From the NCBI RefSeq assembly GCF_009757775.1, contig NZ_RHLK01000003.1, positions 435,059 through 499,058 of the forward strand: a stretch of 64,000 bases of DNA, given 5' to 3'. Made by a program: the position numbers and the translations under genes. This stretch comes from Paenibacillus lutrae. Lineage in GTDB: Bacteria; Bacillota; Bacilli; Paenibacillales; NBRC-103111. Below, piece by piece: positions 63,446 to 64,000 of this stretch. Every line of letters begins with the position of its first letter. The first letter of the stretch is position 1. The notes under the pieces were generated by a model. It was not told where the DNA came from. It made no database searches and saw only the letters and a program-made list of their open reading frames with translations.

Positions 63446-63834
63446 TTAAGTCCCTCACTAGCTCTCAAATTAGATTACAAGCCCAAGTCCATTCTTCTCC
63501 GGCCGTTCTTTAACCCGCCATTCTTTCTGGCGATCATGCCGTACCATTTACTTTATATGTTTTCTGTTGCAATTTTGAATTCGTAGTGCAGGATATTTTG
63601 CATGTTGCACACTCATGTCATCACTCAGAAATTTTTATAGTACTGCGGAAAATAATGCATTAATGCAATAGATCTCGTTGGAACCTGGGCGAACGTAACC
63701 ATCCTTTATCCCAATAGATTGAAAATAGTAATTTTTTAAATTTACTACGGATCAACATACTTTCCCCTTTGGCTCACCCTCACATCCAACTTAATCTTTT
63801 CGCCTCGGTGCATATTTTTCCCTTCTTTTCCAAA
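63446..63834. other. AT-rich interval without a gene
   Basis: About 390 bases. No open frame of credible length and no clear promoter for the alpha/beta hydrolase. A short CGCCA-TTCTTTC-TGGCG hairpin lies near 63519-63535. Confidence 0.4.
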
Positions 63835-63863
63835 TAAAAAAACCTTTGCTTCTAAACAAAGGT
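63835..63863 (-). terminator. Terminator overlapping the end of the last gene
   Basis: Stem ACCTTTG/CAAAGGT with an 8-base loop, then TTTTTTT on the minus strand. Confidence 0.8.
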
Positions 63864-64000
63864 CTTCCTGCATTCGGATTGATGACTTACCAGTTCCCGA
63901 ATGTTCTTCACTCTATAAACTTTATGTGAAAACACCTTCGTCATCTCTAGTATTGCGCTGAGCTCAACTGCATCATACTGTTTATTCCAGACAAATATCA
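63852..64000 (-). CDS. C-terminal part of an unknown protein
   Basis: An open frame enters from the right edge and gives about 49 codons (IFVWNKQYDAVELSAILEM, then VFSHKVYRVKNIRELVS) to a TAG at 63852-63854. The stop lies inside a strong terminator, which supports a real gene end. The family is not recognisable from this part. Confidence 0.55.
   Translation of the reverse strand, partial: IFVWNKQYDAVELSAILEMTKVFSHKVYRVKNIRELVSHQSECRKTFV

Overview
The window reads as a chromosomal segment of a spore-forming, low- to mid-GC Firmicute, most likely Paenibacillus or a close relative. The evidence is gene content and order: gpr, spoIIP and spoVAC-D-E; late-competence comEA/EB/EC and comER; CIRCE and T-box regulation; strong AGGAGG ribosome sites. 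The order grpE-hrcA-hemW-lepA-yqxA-spoIIP-gpr-rpsT-holA-comEC-comEB-comEA-comER-yqeM-rsfS-yqeK-nadD-yhbY-aroE-yqeH-yqeG matches the B. subtilis yqeG-grpE region.

1-29 kb is this conserved block, nearly all on the minus strand. It makes translation and ribosome-assembly factors (LepA, S20, RsfS, YqeH, YhbY, LeuS), chaperone control (HrcA/GrpE), DNA uptake and replication proteins (ComE, HolA), NAD and shikimate enzymes, and sporulation proteins. Compared with B. subtilis it carries insertions: a GNAT next to hrcA, an ECF sigma/anti-sigma pair with a likely self-regulated promoter between holA and comEC, an O-acetylhomoserine sulfhydrylase gene between comEA and comEB, leuS with a full Leu T-box leader, and cvfB.

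29-41 kb holds a MoxR/DUF58/transglutaminase operon, a compact spoVAC-D-E operon headed by a DUF421 protein (possible spore heat-resistance factor), a cation diffusion facilitator, a Trk/Ktr-type potassium channel subunit, an SGNH hydrolase and a Nudix hydrolase.

41-64 kb is an accessory region of short, mostly minus-strand genes. Many encode small-molecule modifying enzymes: several GNAT acetyltransferases (one AAC(6')-like, one frameshifted), an APH-like kinase, TmrB, DinB, a serine beta-lactamase-fold protein, Nudix, VOC and alpha/beta hydrolases. The most notable regulatory element is a ZTP (pfl) riboswitch with an intrinsic terminator in front of a DJ-1/PfpI gene. Other distinctive items are a protein with two MerR-type DNA-binding domains, tandem secreted paralogues with different promoter elements (an 18-bp palindrome against a cre-like site), a small frame-disrupted gene with complete expression signals, and the remains of a HAD hydrolase gene. 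No rRNA, tRNA, CRISPR array, transposase or prophage gene was recognised.
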